Shown: positions 11,101-20,177, counted from the first letter of the stretch. The stretch is 48,950 nt of DNA from Rhodocyclaceae bacterium (GCA_020445945.1 JAGRFQ010000086.1:14848-63797), one strand, 5' to 3'. The notes: generated by a model not told the origin, from the sequence alone. A program made the numbers and translations.

Positions 11101-14100
11101 CGCTACGATGCCAGCGGCGCACCGACTGGCGGTGAGTTCCTGGTCAACACCACGACCACGAGCAATCAGTACCAGCCGGCGGTGCTTGGCCTGGCCGACG
11201 GCAGCTTCGTGATCGCTTATTACAGTGACAACTCAACCGACGTGCTCGCCCAGCGCTTTGCCGCCAACGGCACACCGCTGGGAAGTGAATTCACGCTCAA
11301 CACGCAGGTTTCCGGCACCCAGTATCAGCCCCAGCTGGCGGCCCTCGACGGCGGCGGCTTCGTCGCCATCTGGACCGACTCCAGCGGCGACGCCAGCGGC
11401 TACGGCATCGTCGCCCAGCGTTTTGACAACAGCGGCACACCAGCCGGCAGCGCCATTGCGGTCAACACCACCATCACCGGCACGCAGCAAGGCCCGGATG
11501 TGGCCGGCCTGCCCGGCGGCGGTTTCGTCGCGGTGTGGCACTACAACAACAACGTCTATGCCCAGCGCTTCGATGCCAGCGGTGTCAAAGTCGGCGCGGA
11601 GATCGTAGTGTCGACGGTCGATACCGCCGGCAACTACAGCAGCTATGCACGCGTATCGAGCCTCGACGACGGCAGCTTCGTGGTCACCTGGGACAGCTCC
11701 TACGCGCTGGGTGGCAGCAGCTACGACGTGCTGGCGCAGAAGTTCGACGCCGCCGGCAACAAGATCGACGGGCCGATGCTGGTCAACACCACCACCGCAA
11801 GCTGGCAATACCAGCCCGACATCGCAGCCCTCGGTGGCGACAAGTTCGTCATCGCATGGGCGGGCTACAACCAGGAGCAGGCCGGCACGCCGAGCACCTA
11901 CGGCGTGTTCCACCAGCTCTTCGGCGCGGCCGGCAGCCTGACCCGCTCCGAAGCACCCGAACTGCTCGACGTGACCACCGCGGTCAGCTTCGACGAGGCC
12001 GTGGTCAACGCCACCCCGCAGATCATCGACCCGGGCGTCAACCTGATCGACACCGACTCGGCCAACTTCAACGGCGGCCATCTGTGGGTCAGCGTGATCT
12101 CGGGTTATGGCGACATCAGCTACGCCCAGCTCCCCGAAGACATCCGCGCGCAAGACCAGCTCGGCGTGCGCAACCAGGGTACGGCCGCCGGCCAGATCAG
12201 CCTCTCCGGCAACAGCGTCAGCTTCGGCGGCACGCAGATCGGCACCGTGCTCAGCGACGGCAGCAACGGCCAGGATCTGGTGATCCAGTTCAACGCCGCG
12301 GCCACCCCGACGGCCGTTGAGGCACTGATCGAGAACCTCACCTACGGCAATACCGCGTCGGCCCCCGTGGCGACCCGCAGCATCAGCATCAGCGTCAATG
12401 ACGGCGCCGGCGGCACCAGTGTGCCCAAAGTCGTGCAGATCACCGTCACGCCCGACTTCGACGGCGCCCAGCCATTGTTCGACAACGAACGCGTGAATAC
12501 CTATGAGCCGGCCACGCAGGACCGCCCCGCCATCACCCAGCTCGATGACGGCGGCTACGTTATCGTGTGGACCTCGGCCGGCCAGGACGGCTGGGGCGAA
12601 GGCATCTACGGCCAGCGCTACGACGCCAACGGCGTACCGGTGGGCAGCGAATTCCAGATCAACACCTATACCCCGAACGACCAGGAAACCCCGGCGGTGA
12701 CCCGCCTCGATGGCGGCGGTTTCATGGTGAGCTGGCAGTCCTACCTGCAGGACGGCGGCGGCTGGGGCATCTACGGTCAGCGCTTTGACGCCAACGGCGT
12801 ACCGGTGGGCAGCGAGTTCCAGATCAACACCACCCCGGCCAACGACCAGACCGAGTCCGATATCGCGGCGCTGCCCGGCGGCGGCTTCGTGGCGACGTGG
12901 CACAGCTACTATCAGGACGGTGTTTATCAGGACGTCTATGCCCAACGCTTCGATGCCACGGGCGCAAAGATCGGGGCCGAGTTCAAGGTCAACACCAGCA
13001 CCGGTTTTGAAACGTACTATCAGGGCACACCGGCCATCTCCAGCTTCGCCGATGGCAGCTTCGTGATCGTATGGCGCAGCGATAACCAGGACGGCAACAG
13101 CTACGGTGTTTTCGGCCAGCGCTACAACGCCGACGGCACGGTCAACGGCAGCGAGTTCCAGGTCAACAGCTATACCGCGAGCAGCCAGTACGAGCCCGAC
13201 GTCGCCACGCTCACTGACGGCGGCTTCGTCGTGGTGTGGCGTTCCGACGGCCAGGATGGCAACGCCGCGGGCGTGTTCGGCCAGCGCTACAACGCCGATG
13301 GCACCGTCAACGGTAGCGAGTTCCGGGTCAACACCGACACCGTGGGCAACGAGTACGAGCCCTCGGTCTCCGCATTGAGCACCGGCGGCTTTGTGGTGGC
13401 CTGGAACGACGACAGCCGCGCCTTCGTGCAACAGTTCGACGCCGCCGGCCTGCGCGTAGACAACGCCATGCGCGCCGACACCCTCGACAACAACAGCAAC
13501 GTCAATCTGCCGGTCGTGCAGGGCCTCGCCAATGGCAGCTTCGTGGTCGCCTGGCGTGACTACGATTACGGCAACAACAACTACAACATCTACCAGCAAC
13601 TGTTCGGCGCCCCGGGAGACTTCACCCACAGCGCCAATCCGCAGCTGGTGGATGTGACCCCGAGCGTCACCTTTGCCGAAAACACCATCAATGCCATTCC
13701 GCAACTGATCGACCCGGGCGTCGGCCTGTTCGACGCGGATTCGGCCGACTTCGATGGCGGCATTCTCGAGATCAACTACATCACCGACTACGGCGCGCAA
13801 GACCAGCTCGGTCTGCAAGGGCTGGACAACCAGGATCAGCTCGGCATCCGCGATCAGGGCGCCGGCACCGGCCAGGTCGGCGTGTCCGGCCTGACGGTGA
13901 GCTTTGAGGGCACCGCCATCGGCACGATCCTCAGCAACGGCCAGAACGGCAGCAAGCTGACCGTGCTGTTCAACGCCAACGCCACGGCCGAAGCGGTCGA
14001 GCGGATCATCGAAAACCTCACCTACGCCAACACCGTCTCCAACCCGATCGCCACCCGCACGATCTCGATTCGCGTGAGCGACGGGGATGGCGGCGCCTCG

Positions 14101-17100
14101 CAGGCGCGCACGGTGCAGATCAACGTCACCCCCGAGGTCGACGGCGCGGTACCGCTCGGGCTGGAGAAGGTGGTCAACACCACCACCGCCAGCACGCAGG
14201 AAACACCGTCGGTCGCCGTACTGGCCGATGGTGGCTACGTCGTGGTGTGGAGCTCCTATAACCAGGACGCCGCCAACACCTATGGTGTGTACGGCCAACG
14301 CTATGACGCGGACGACAACCCGGTGGGTGGCGAATTCCGGGTCAACACCACCATCGCCAACAACCAGTACGAACCGCAGGTGATCGGCCTCACCGGCGGC
14401 GGTTTCGTGGTGGTGTGGCGCGCCGACAATCAAGACGGCAGCGGTGCCGGGGTGTATGCCCAGCGTTATGCCGCTGACGGCACCGCCCAGGGCAGCGAGT
14501 TCCTCGTCAACACCACCACCAGCAGCAACCAGTACCAGCCGGCAATCACGGCCAGCGCAGATGGCGGCTTCGCGGTGGCGTGGTATCACGATGCCTACAG
14601 CGCCAGCAACACCGAGTACGCCGACATCTTCTTCCGTCGCTTCGACGCCAACGGCATCGAAACGCAGGCGGAAACGCGCGCCAACCCGCCGCTGGGCAGC
14701 ACCTTCGTCTATCAAAGCCAGCCCGCTATCACTTGGCTGGCAAACGGCGGTTTCGTGGTGGTATGGACCGACAATCAAACCGATGGGGCCAGCAATGGCG
14801 TGTTCGGTCAGGTCTTCGACGCGAGCGGAAACGCCATTGCCGGTGCGGATTTTCAGGCGAACTCGTACATCACCAACCAGCAGGACACCCCGCGCGTAGC
14901 CGCCCTCAAGGGGGGCGGCTTCGTGGTGGTGTGGGCCTCCGAGGGGCAGGATCTCTCCTCCACCGGCATCTACGCCCAGCGCTTCGACGATGCCGGCAAC
15001 ACCGTGGGCGCCGAGTTCCGCGTCAACACCACCATTAGCAGCACGCAATTCGACCCCGACATCGCCGCGCTGGAAAACGGCGGCTGGGTCATCACCTGGT
15101 CCGACACCTCGCCGCAGTCCTCCAGCAACGACGTTTGGATGCAGCAGTACAACGCCGCCGGCCAAGCGATCGACCACGAAACCCGGGTCAACAGCTACAC
15201 GCCTCACAACCAGAATCAGTCCTCGGTCGCCGCGATGCCCGACGGCGGCTTCGTGGTCGCCTACACGGGTTACACCTACTCCGGTGACGGCAATGGCGAC
15301 GGCAGCCCCGACGGCGGCAGCGACAGCTACGACATCCGCCTCCAGCGCTTCAGCAACACCGCGCCGGAGATCACCGATGTGAGCGTGAATGGGCAGGAAG
15401 AAGCGGTGATCGTGCTCGACAACACCTTGTTCGAAGCCGGCTTCAACGACCCCGACGGCCAGACCCTGCAGGCGATCAAGATCACCACCCTGCCCGGCAA
15501 CGGCACGCTCAAGCTGAGCGGTGTGGACGTGATTCCGGGGCAGGAAATCAGCCTTGCGGACCTGCAGGCGGGCAATCTGACCTATCAGGGCGACGTCGAT
15601 TACTTCGGCCTCGACCAGTTCCGCTGGACCGGTTCGGACGGCATCGCCTTCGCCGCAACGCCGGTGTTCACCAACATCAACCTGTCCAACGTAAACGACG
15701 GCCCGCGTCTGGAGGCGGGTGCCGACGACACGGCGAGCGAGGGCATCTGGTTCAACCACACCATCACGATTGGCGACCCCGACCCGGAAAGCCATCAGGT
15801 CACCGTCAATTGGGGCGACGGCAAGCCGGATACGGTGTTCACCACCAGCTCGGCCAACCCGTCGATCAGCCACTACTTCGACGACAACGGCAGCTACACC
15901 GTCACCGTCACCGTGAATGACCAGCAAGGCCAGCCCAACAGCATCGAGGTTGACAGCTTCACCGTCGTGGTCAACAACGTGGCGCCGACCATCGGCATGT
16001 CCGGCGACACGACGGTGGTGCAAAACGAGGTCTATACCCTCGACCTGCACAACCCGGTCGACCCGGGCGCCGACACGGTGTCCGAGTATCGCATCGACTG
16101 GGGCGACGGCACGGCCGAGGAGGTGTACCTCGCCGCCAACCTGCCGGCCAACGGCATCCTCACCCACACCTACGCCGACACCGGCCCCAAGACCATCTCG
16201 GTCACGCTGGTCGATGAGGACGGCGTCTGGGCCAACGCCGGCAGCAAGGCCATCACCGTCGCCGCGCCGGCAGAAGTCATCACCGTCAATGCCGGCACCG
16301 ACATCGGTGTCAATGAAGGCAATTTCTTCCAGAAGACGATCAACTTCAACGACCCCACCGACCAGGGCGCGGCCGGCCGCAGCTATACCGTGGATTGGGG
16401 CGACGGCACAAACTCGGGCGGCAACATCGGCGCCGGCGTGTCGGCCTTCAATATCGGCCACACCTACGCCGACGGCGCGAACAACTACACCGTCACCGTC
16501 ACCGTGGACGACGACGGCCAGCAAGGCAGCGACAGCTTCGACGTCGCCGTCAACAACGTCGCCCCGACGATCAACCTCGGCGGCGCGGGCTCGGTACCGG
16601 AAGGCTCGCCTTACGTATTGACCTTGAACGTGCCGAACGATCCCGGCATGGACACGGTCCAGCAGTACATCGTGCACTGGGGCGACGGCACCGACGAGAC
16701 AATCAACGCCACCGATCTGCCGGCCAACCGCCAGGTCAGCCACACCTATGCCGACGGCAACGCCGCGCGCACCATCACCGTCGATCTGGTCGATGAAGAC
16801 GGCACCTGGCTCGTTGCCGGCAGCCGCAACATCACCGTCACCAACGTCGCGCCGACCATCGCGCTCTCCGGCGCCGACAGCGTCGATGAAGGCAGCACCT
16901 ACACCCTCAATCTCGGCGCCATCACCGATCCGGGCGTCGATACCGTCCAGACCTACCAGATCAACTGGGGCGACGGCACGGTGGAGACCTTCACCGCGGC
17001 CGAAATCCAGTCCGACGCCAGCCGCGACCATGTGTATGCCGACGGTGGCAACGGCGGCACCGCCTACACCATCTTCGTCACCCTGATCGACGAAGACGGC

Positions 17101-20100
17101 ACCCACACCAACGCCGGCAACAAGGCCGTCACCGTCAACAACGTAGCCCCGAGCGCCACGCTCGGCGGCGCGGCGAGCATGAACGAGGGCGACACCTTCA
17201 GCCTCAGCATCGCCGGCACCGATCCGGCCGGCAGTGCAGACACCCTGTCCTATGACATCGACTGGGGTGACGGCTCGGCCGTGCAAACCGTCACCGCCGC
17301 GCAACTGGCTGGTCTGGGTGGCAGCGTCGATCACGTCTTCGCCGACGACGAGGACGGCCCGACCAACGCTACCACCCGCACCATCTCCGTCACCGTCTCC
17401 GACGAGGACGGCGGCAGCAGCACCAGCACCCACGCCGTCACGGTCAATAACGTGGCACCCACGCTGGCGCTCTCCGGCGCCGATGCGGTCGATGAGGGCA
17501 GCACCTACACGCTCAACCTCGGCACGCTGGTCGATCCGGGTACCGATACCGCCACCGGCTACAGCCTCAACTGGGGCGACGGCAATGTCGAGACTTTCAC
17601 CCCGGCCGAGTTCGCCGCCCTGGCCGGCAGCATCGACCATGTCTATGCCGATGGCGATGCCACCCCGACCATCACGCTGACCATCAGCGATGAGGACGGC
17701 AGCTTCGTCGCCGGCACCAAGAACCTCACCGTCAACAACGTGGCCCCGAGCGCCACGCTCGGCGGCGCGGCGAGCATGAATGAGGGCGACACCTTCAGCC
17801 TCAGCATCGCCGGCACCGATCCGGCCGGCAGCGCCGATACGCTCTCCTACACCATCGACTGGGGCGACGGCTCGGCTGTGCAGATGCTCACCGCGGCCGA
17901 ACTGGCCGCCTTGAGCGGCAGCGTCGATCACGTCTTCGCCGATGACGAAGACGGCCCGACCAACGCCACCGCCCGCACCATCTCCGTCACCGTCTCCGAC
18001 GAGGACGGCGGCAGCAGCACGAGCACCCACGCCGTCACGGTCAATAACGTGGCGCCGACCATCGCCGTGTCCGGCGCCGCTTCGGTGGTGCTCGGTTCGA
18101 CCTACACGCTCAACCTCGGTGCCATCACCGATCCGGGCACCGACACCGTCACCAGCTACACCATCGACTGGGGTGACGGCAACAGCGAGACGGTTGCCAG
18201 CGGCGGGGATGTGACCCACGACTACGCCGGCACCGGCAACTACACCGTCAGCGTCAGCCTCACCGACGAGGACGGCAACCACGCCAATGCCGGCAGCGCC
18301 AGCGTCGAGGTGACCGCTCCGAGCGCCACGCTGGCCTTCGAGGCCGGCGCCGACGCGACGCTCGCCGAGGGCGACACCTTTACCCGGACCATCGCCTTCA
18401 GCGACGGCGAGGACAACGACGCGCCGGGCTGGAGCTACAGCATCGACTACGGCGACGGCAGCGCGCTCGAAACCGGCACCACGCTGGTCAAGAGCCTCGG
18501 CCTGAACCACACCTATGCCGACGGCGACGCGACCCATACGGTCACCGTCACCCTCACCGACGCGGCCGGCGAGAGCGCCACCGACAGCTTCACCGTCACG
18601 GTCAACAACGTCGCGCCCAGCGCCACCGTCAGCGGCCCCGCCGCGGTCGATGAGGGCAGCACCTACACCCTCAGCGTCGGCGCACTGAGCGATCCGGGCA
18701 CCGACACCCCCACCGGCTACACCATCGACTGGGGCGACGGCAGCACCGATGCGCTCTCCCCGGCGCAATGGGCGTCGGCCGCCGGCAGCTTCACCCACAC
18801 CTACGCCGATGGCGACGCCAGCCGGACCATCACCGTGTCGGTCACCGACGAGGACGGTACCTTCGTGCTCGGCACGCAGGCCGTCACCGTCAACAACGTG
18901 GCCCCGAGCGCCACGCTCGGCGGCGCGGCGAGCATGAACGAGGGCGACACCTTCAGCCTCAGCATCGCCGGCACCGATCCGGCCGGCAGTGCAGACACCC
19001 TGTCCTATGACATCGACTGGGGCGACGGCTCGGCCGTGCAGATGCTCACCGCGGCCGAACTGGCCGCCTTGAGCGGCAGCGTCGATCACGTCTTCGCCGA
19101 TGACGAAGACGGCCCGACCAACGCCACCGCCCGCACCATCTCCGTCACCGTCTCCGACGAGGACGGCGGCAGCAGCACCAGCACCCACGCCGTCACGGTC
19201 AATAACGTGGCACCCACCATCGCCCTGTCCGGCGCTGCTTCGGTGGTGCTCGGTTCGACCTACACGCTCAACCTCGGGGCCATCACCGATCCGGGCACCG
19301 ACACCGTCACCAGCTACACCATCGACTGGGGTGACGGCAACAGCGAGACGGTTGCCAGCGGCGGGGATGTGACCCACGACTACGCAAGCGCGGGGGACTA
19401 CACCGTCTCGGTCAGTCTGGACGACGAGGACGGCACCCACGCCGACGCGGGCACGCAGGCCGTTTCGGTCGAAGCGGTTTCGCCGCCCGAGATCGTGCGC
19501 ATCGGCGACGCCCCGGTCCGGGTCAGCTCACGCGACCGGACGGCAATCGAAGATGCCTGGACACAAGGCGAGCACGTTACCGGCATCGTCCACAAGGCCG
19601 ACGTCACCGACGCCAACGAGGCATGGAGCGCGGTGGACTTCGGCCGCGGCAGCCCGACCACGCTGGCCGGGGCCGACCACTTCGGTGGCGATCTTGGCGT
19701 CAGCGGCCGGTCGATGGCCACCACCAGCGTGTATCAGGAGATCGACGGCAAAGAGGCGCTGCGCTTCGAGCTCGATCAGGGTGCCAACAAGGTCACTGTT
19801 GACGTATCCCGTTTCTACCTCAACGACGACGGAACAGTGCATGCCGAAAGCGGCCGTCTGCAGGTGTTCGACGCGGCCGGCAACGTGGTGGGGGAAACCA
19901 CCTTCAGCGCGAGTTCCTCCACGGGAGACCACACCGTCAGTCTGGCCACGTCTGCGGAATTTTTCGCGGTCGAGTTGAGCGCCGGTGCTTATGATGGAAC
20001 CAACTTCATGTTTGGCGGATATACCGATGCCAGTGGGAACTTCGACACCCCGGCCTACACCGACGGATCGGGAACGCTGCACGGCAGCGACTTCCTGGTC

Positions 20101-20166
20101 GACTGGGTCGAGTTCGAGTTCCCGCCGATCGGGGTACCCCAGAACGATCCAAACAACATCCCGTAA
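5113..20166 (+). CDS. giant repeat protein: six beta-propeller modules plus PKD stalk, putative type I-secreted adhesin
   Basis: About 5,017 residues. The second ATG (5113) is preferred because AGGGG (5099-5103) touches the first ATG at 5104 but sits nine bases before this one. No N-terminal signal peptide is present, consistent with type I secretion through a C-terminal signal. The order is: six modules of seven ~55-60-residue repeats (VNT...Q..P.VA.L.DGG[FY]VV.W...GVY.QR[FY]DA.G), each read as one blade, separated by Ig/cadherin-like domains with a LTD.DS..F.GG core (one spacer is doubled); a cadherin-like domain (15361-15705); about 13 PKD-like domains with DWGDG cores joined by VNNVAPT (15709-19476); and a unique C-terminal region of about 230 residues. 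I see no RTX nonapeptides and no LapA-type retention domain. The ABC exporter and adaptor lie 0.9 kb downstream. An adhesive or matrix-scaffold role is inferred. The frame is intact throughout. Confidence 0.88.
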   Translation: MQIYGEEQVNTYTSGNQTEPKVTTLADGSYVVVWHSYGQDAANSYGIYAQRFTASGIPIGAEFAINTDTAGNQSNPDIAALADGGFVITWEGVDSSSQGIYAQRYGADGTPAGANTLVNTTTNSTQYQTSVVGYDSGYAVVWTSYGNNGNNTYDIYLQRYDTAGNPVGAETLVSTIPSTSNPQTGHQYHAAVTAQPNGDLVIAWNDSSANDSSADGVFARTVSAAGVFSDTFLVNTTVTGSQSHSNGEHGPNVAALAGGGSVVVWSANGQDGSGWGVYAQLLNADGSKNGTEFLINQSTNGSQYHPDVTALSTGGFVVTWYNDNYDLSGTGTTSDVYIREYDAGGTAVSAQDKIASTTNSTEYLPAITDLGNGNYVVVYADYVSAANGGDNTYEIKQRLFGDITELPRQSNPELGDFTGTVTFGENAVNAAGQVIDPAVSLTDLDSANFDGGTVDLFYTYLGESTDQLSVRNQGNAPGQIGLSGATVSWGGIAIGTLSGGANGSNLSILLNANATVEAVEALIQNLTYASTSQSPAATRSVALRVSDGDGGASASSSVTINVTLELDGVPEVHVAERVNTYTSNTQENPEIAVLTDGSYVIVWNSYGQDDTNSDGIYAQRFAANGVAMGPEFRINDAVDGAQHLPTIAALSDGGFVVTWQDQTGVDGSGYGVIAQRFDASGTAQGSNFVVNTTTSGTQYAGPVAGYTGGFAVMWSSSQTGGSSWDIYIQRFDNAGAKVGGEQLVSTALGLSSAQTSQQYYGDIAARANGDMVVVWNDNGGNDGNSDGVFGRLYNAASGTFGGTFLVNTTTAGQQSNGSLGYEPKVAMAADGSFVVVWPANGQDGSGWGVFGQRFDASGAKLGGEFQINESTTGGQYQADITMLSTGGFVVTWHNDNYDISGTGSYQDTYIREYDAAGNAIDGERKITDNNSTGSNQQYLPAIADLGNGNFVVAYTGYNNVADGGNNTYEIYQNLFGSAVDLARSSANPVLTDVTSAVSYFENDVNSAPQLLDPAVSLTDPDSADFGGGRLDLYYVQYGEATDQLGIRNQGNSAGQIGVSGSTVSFGGVAIGTLSGGTNGSNLSVLFNASATPDAVEAVIQNLTYASTATNPQPVRTVAVRVSDGDGGLSAPSTIAINVTLDLDGAQAVHGEERVNSYTPSTANTPQVADLAGGGYVVVWASNGQDGSGDGVYGQRFDASGVAVGDEFLVNTGHTTSQQDWPHVAGLSDGGFIVTWQNSDGAVDGSGYSVQAQRYDASGTPAGANFTVNTHTTSNQYHDAVAAYTGGFAVVWASTSNPGGSNYDIYLQRYLNDGSLVGGETLVSTVGATAQTGAQYVPTIAAQTNGDLLIAWADSGANDGSQYGVYARLYDASAGTFGASFQVNTFTDGYQSYNDGQYGPEVSALADGGYIVVWASEQEGNSNYGVYGQRLDATGAAVGAEFQINESTVGNQYHPQVTGLSTGGFVVTWHNNSYDLSGSGTTQDVYLREYDASGNAIDGERKLLSPTNSVEQYPAIADLGSGNYVVVYSDYDTSAAGGNNSYEIKQQLFGNPADLARSSVAPVLDDLQSIVYFTNNAADARYAGNAQVIDNDVSVMDADSTDFAGGRLVAQLLNGATATEALGIRDQGTGATQIGVSGSNISYEGTVIGTFSGGGAGTSLLEVALNASASAEAVRALLENITYANTAPPANTSDRYVGFRLFDGDGGASEVPNVQIRIQNSYTPPTIALTDLEATRNITESQAQAGVLLDDAVQFDYNSANGFNGGSLNVSYVSSTGRVDDQLSVRNQGTGVSQIGLSGSNVTYAGVTIGTVDGTSNGANGATLLITFNASATAEAIERLIENLSYRNLSDGPNPSRDIRVRVYDAANATSFQDIEVNIAAEADPAAPAPLFGEAQSNSFEAGNQQTPAVARLSGPNDGGYVITWVSDGGQDGSANGVFAQRYAANGAAIGPEFQVNSHTLNSQHEPAIGGLVDGGFVIAWRADSAQDGSGAGVYAQRYDASGAPTGGEFLVNTTTTSNQYQPAVLGLADGSFVIAYYSDNSTDVLAQRFAANGTPLGSEFTLNTQVSGTQYQPQLAALDGGGFVAIWTDSSGDASGYGIVAQRFDNSGTPAGSAIAVNTTITGTQQGPDVAGLPGGGFVAVWHYNNNVYAQRFDASGVKVGAEIVVSTVDTAGNYSSYARVSSLDDGSFVVTWDSSYALGGSSYDVLAQKFDAAGNKIDGPMLVNTTTASWQYQPDIAALGGDKFVIAWAGYNQEQAGTPSTYGVFHQLFGAAGSLTRSEAPELLDVTTAVSFDEAVVNATPQIIDPGVNLIDTDSANFNGGHLWVSVISGYGDISYAQLPEDIRAQDQLGVRNQGTAAGQISLSGNSVSFGGTQIGTVLSDGSNGQDLVIQFNAAATPTAVEALIENLTYGNTASAPVATRSISISVNDGAGGTSVPKVVQITVTPDFDGAQPLFDNERVNTYEPATQDRPAITQLDDGGYVIVWTSAGQDGWGEGIYGQRYDANGVPVGSEFQINTYTPNDQETPAVTRLDGGGFMVSWQSYLQDGGGWGIYGQRFDANGVPVGSEFQINTTPANDQTESDIAALPGGGFVATWHSYYQDGVYQDVYAQRFDATGAKIGAEFKVNTSTGFETYYQGTPAISSFADGSFVIVWRSDNQDGNSYGVFGQRYNADGTVNGSEFQVNSYTASSQYEPDVATLTDGGFVVVWRSDGQDGNAAGVFGQRYNADGTVNGSEFRVNTDTVGNEYEPSVSALSTGGFVVAWNDDSRAFVQQFDAAGLRVDNAMRADTLDNNSNVNLPVVQGLANGSFVVAWRDYDYGNNNYNIYQQLFGAPGDFTHSANPQLVDVTPSVTFAENTINAIPQLIDPGVGLFDADSADFDGGILEINYITDYGAQDQLGLQGLDNQDQLGIRDQGAGTGQVGVSGLTVSFEGTAIGTILSNGQNGSKLTVLFNANATAEAVERIIENLTYANTVSNPIATRTISIRVSDGDGGASQARTVQINVTPEVDGAVPLGLEKVVNTTTASTQETPSVAVLADGGYVVVWSSYNQDAANTYGVYGQRYDADDNPVGGEFRVNTTIANNQYEPQVIGLTGGGFVVVWRADNQDGSGAGVYAQRYAADGTAQGSEFLVNTTTSSNQYQPAITASADGGFAVAWYHDAYSASNTEYADIFFRRFDANGIETQAETRANPPLGSTFVYQSQPAITWLANGGFVVVWTDNQTDGASNGVFGQVFDASGNAIAGADFQANSYITNQQDTPRVAALKGGGFVVVWASEGQDLSSTGIYAQRFDDAGNTVGAEFRVNTTISSTQFDPDIAALENGGWVITWSDTSPQSSSNDVWMQQYNAAGQAIDHETRVNSYTPHNQNQSSVAAMPDGGFVVAYTGYTYSGDGNGDGSPDGGSDSYDIRLQRFSNTAPEITDVSVNGQEEAVIVLDNTLFEAGFNDPDGQTLQAIKITTLPGNGTLKLSGVDVIPGQEISLADLQAGNLTYQGDVDYFGLDQFRWTGSDGIAFAATPVFTNINLSNVNDGPRLEAGADDTASEGIWFNHTITIGDPDPESHQVTVNWGDGKPDTVFTTSSANPSISHYFDDNGSYTVTVTVNDQQGQPNSIEVDSFTVVVNNVAPTIGMSGDTTVVQNEVYTLDLHNPVDPGADTVSEYRIDWGDGTAEEVYLAANLPANGILTHTYADTGPKTISVTLVDEDGVWANAGSKAITVAAPAEVITVNAGTDIGVNEGNFFQKTINFNDPTDQGAAGRSYTVDWGDGTNSGGNIGAGVSAFNIGHTYADGANNYTVTVTVDDDGQQGSDSFDVAVNNVAPTINLGGAGSVPEGSPYVLTLNVPNDPGMDTVQQYIVHWGDGTDETINATDLPANRQVSHTYADGNAARTITVDLVDEDGTWLVAGSRNITVTNVAPTIALSGADSVDEGSTYTLNLGAITDPGVDTVQTYQINWGDGTVETFTAAEIQSDASRDHVYADGGNGGTAYTIFVTLIDEDGTHTNAGNKAVTVNNVAPSATLGGAASMNEGDTFSLSIAGTDPAGSADTLSYDIDWGDGSAVQTVTAAQLAGLGGSVDHVFADDEDGPTNATTRTISVTVSDEDGGSSTSTHAVTVNNVAPTLALSGADAVDEGSTYTLNLGTLVDPGTDTATGYSLNWGDGNVETFTPAEFAALAGSIDHVYADGDATPTITLTISDEDGSFVAGTKNLTVNNVAPSATLGGAASMNEGDTFSLSIAGTDPAGSADTLSYTIDWGDGSAVQMLTAAELAALSGSVDHVFADDEDGPTNATARTISVTVSDEDGGSSTSTHAVTVNNVAPTIAVSGAASVVLGSTYTLNLGAITDPGTDTVTSYTIDWGDGNSETVASGGDVTHDYAGTGNYTVSVSLTDEDGNHANAGSASVEVTAPSATLAFEAGADATLAEGDTFTRTIAFSDGEDNDAPGWSYSIDYGDGSALETGTTLVKSLGLNHTYADGDATHTVTVTLTDAAGESATDSFTVTVNNVAPSATVSGPAAVDEGSTYTLSVGALSDPGTDTPTGYTIDWGDGSTDALSPAQWASAAGSFTHTYADGDASRTITVSVTDEDGTFVLGTQAVTVNNVAPSATLGGAASMNEGDTFSLSIAGTDPAGSADTLSYDIDWGDGSAVQMLTAAELAALSGSVDHVFADDEDGPTNATARTISVTVSDEDGGSSTSTHAVTVNNVAPTIALSGAASVVLGSTYTLNLGAITDPGTDTVTSYTIDWGDGNSETVASGGDVTHDYASAGDYTVSVSLDDEDGTHADAGTQAVSVEAVSPPEIVRIGDAPVRVSSRDRTAIEDAWTQGEHVTGIVHKADVTDANEAWSAVDFGRGSPTTLAGADHFGGDLGVSGRSMATTSVYQEIDGKEALRFELDQGANKVTVDVSRFYLNDDGTVHAESGRLQVFDAAGNVVGETTFSASSSTGDHTVSLATSAEFFAVELSAGAYDGTNFMFGGYTDASGNFDTPAYTDGSGTLHGSDFLVDWVEFEFPPIGVPQNDPNNIP
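5137..15357 (+). repeat. 42 propeller-blade repeats in six modules of seven
   Basis: Approximate module positions are 5137-6324, 6850-8064, 8571-9783, 10795-11943, 12493-13632 and 14173-15357. Each holds seven blade units by my count. Modules 1-3 resemble each other blade by blade: blade 4 opens with VST and blade 6 contains STGGFVVTW. This implies duplication of whole modules. Modules 4-6 form a looser second group. Spacer domains of about 150-165 residues occupy the gaps. Confidence 0.8.
15709..19476 (+). repeat. array of about 13 PKD-like domain repeats
   Basis: Units of about 90-103 residues with a WGDG core, H.YADG or HVFADDEDG in the second half, and a closing VNNVAP. PKD domains are Ig-fold modules that often form stalks in secreted and surface proteins. 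The sixth, eighth and twelfth units are almost identical in DNA sequence, as are the ninth and thirteenth. Confidence 0.85.
17743..19385 (+). repeat. near-identical ~485-bp direct repeats inside the PKD array
   Basis: Bases 17743-18227 and 18901-19385 are nearly identical and offset by 1,158 bases (386 codons, so in frame). A third shorter copy, about 310 bases, lies at 17146-17457. Recombination between copies would add or remove four PKD units (17743/18901 pair) or two (17146/17743 pair) without disturbing the frame. Confidence 0.85.
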
Positions 20167-20177
20167 GGGTGCGGCTC

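Noticed and set aside
5026..19440. Very long antisense open frames (1,992 and 2,735 residues) opposite the giant gene
   Set aside because: They are by-products of strong third-position GC bias and repeated codons in the giant gene. Their translations are periodic Val/Gly/Ala/Arg-rich text with no domain, signal or ribosome site.
15709..19476. Regular repeats that might suggest a CRISPR array
   Set aside because: Units are about 300 bases, in frame and protein-coding (PKD domains), without short repeats and unique spacers.
5113..20166. RTX toxin-type calcium-binding repeats in the giant protein
   Set aside because: Although the exporter is PrtD-like, I found no GGxGxDxUx nonapeptide series; the Gly/Asp-rich pieces belong to propeller-like and PKD units.
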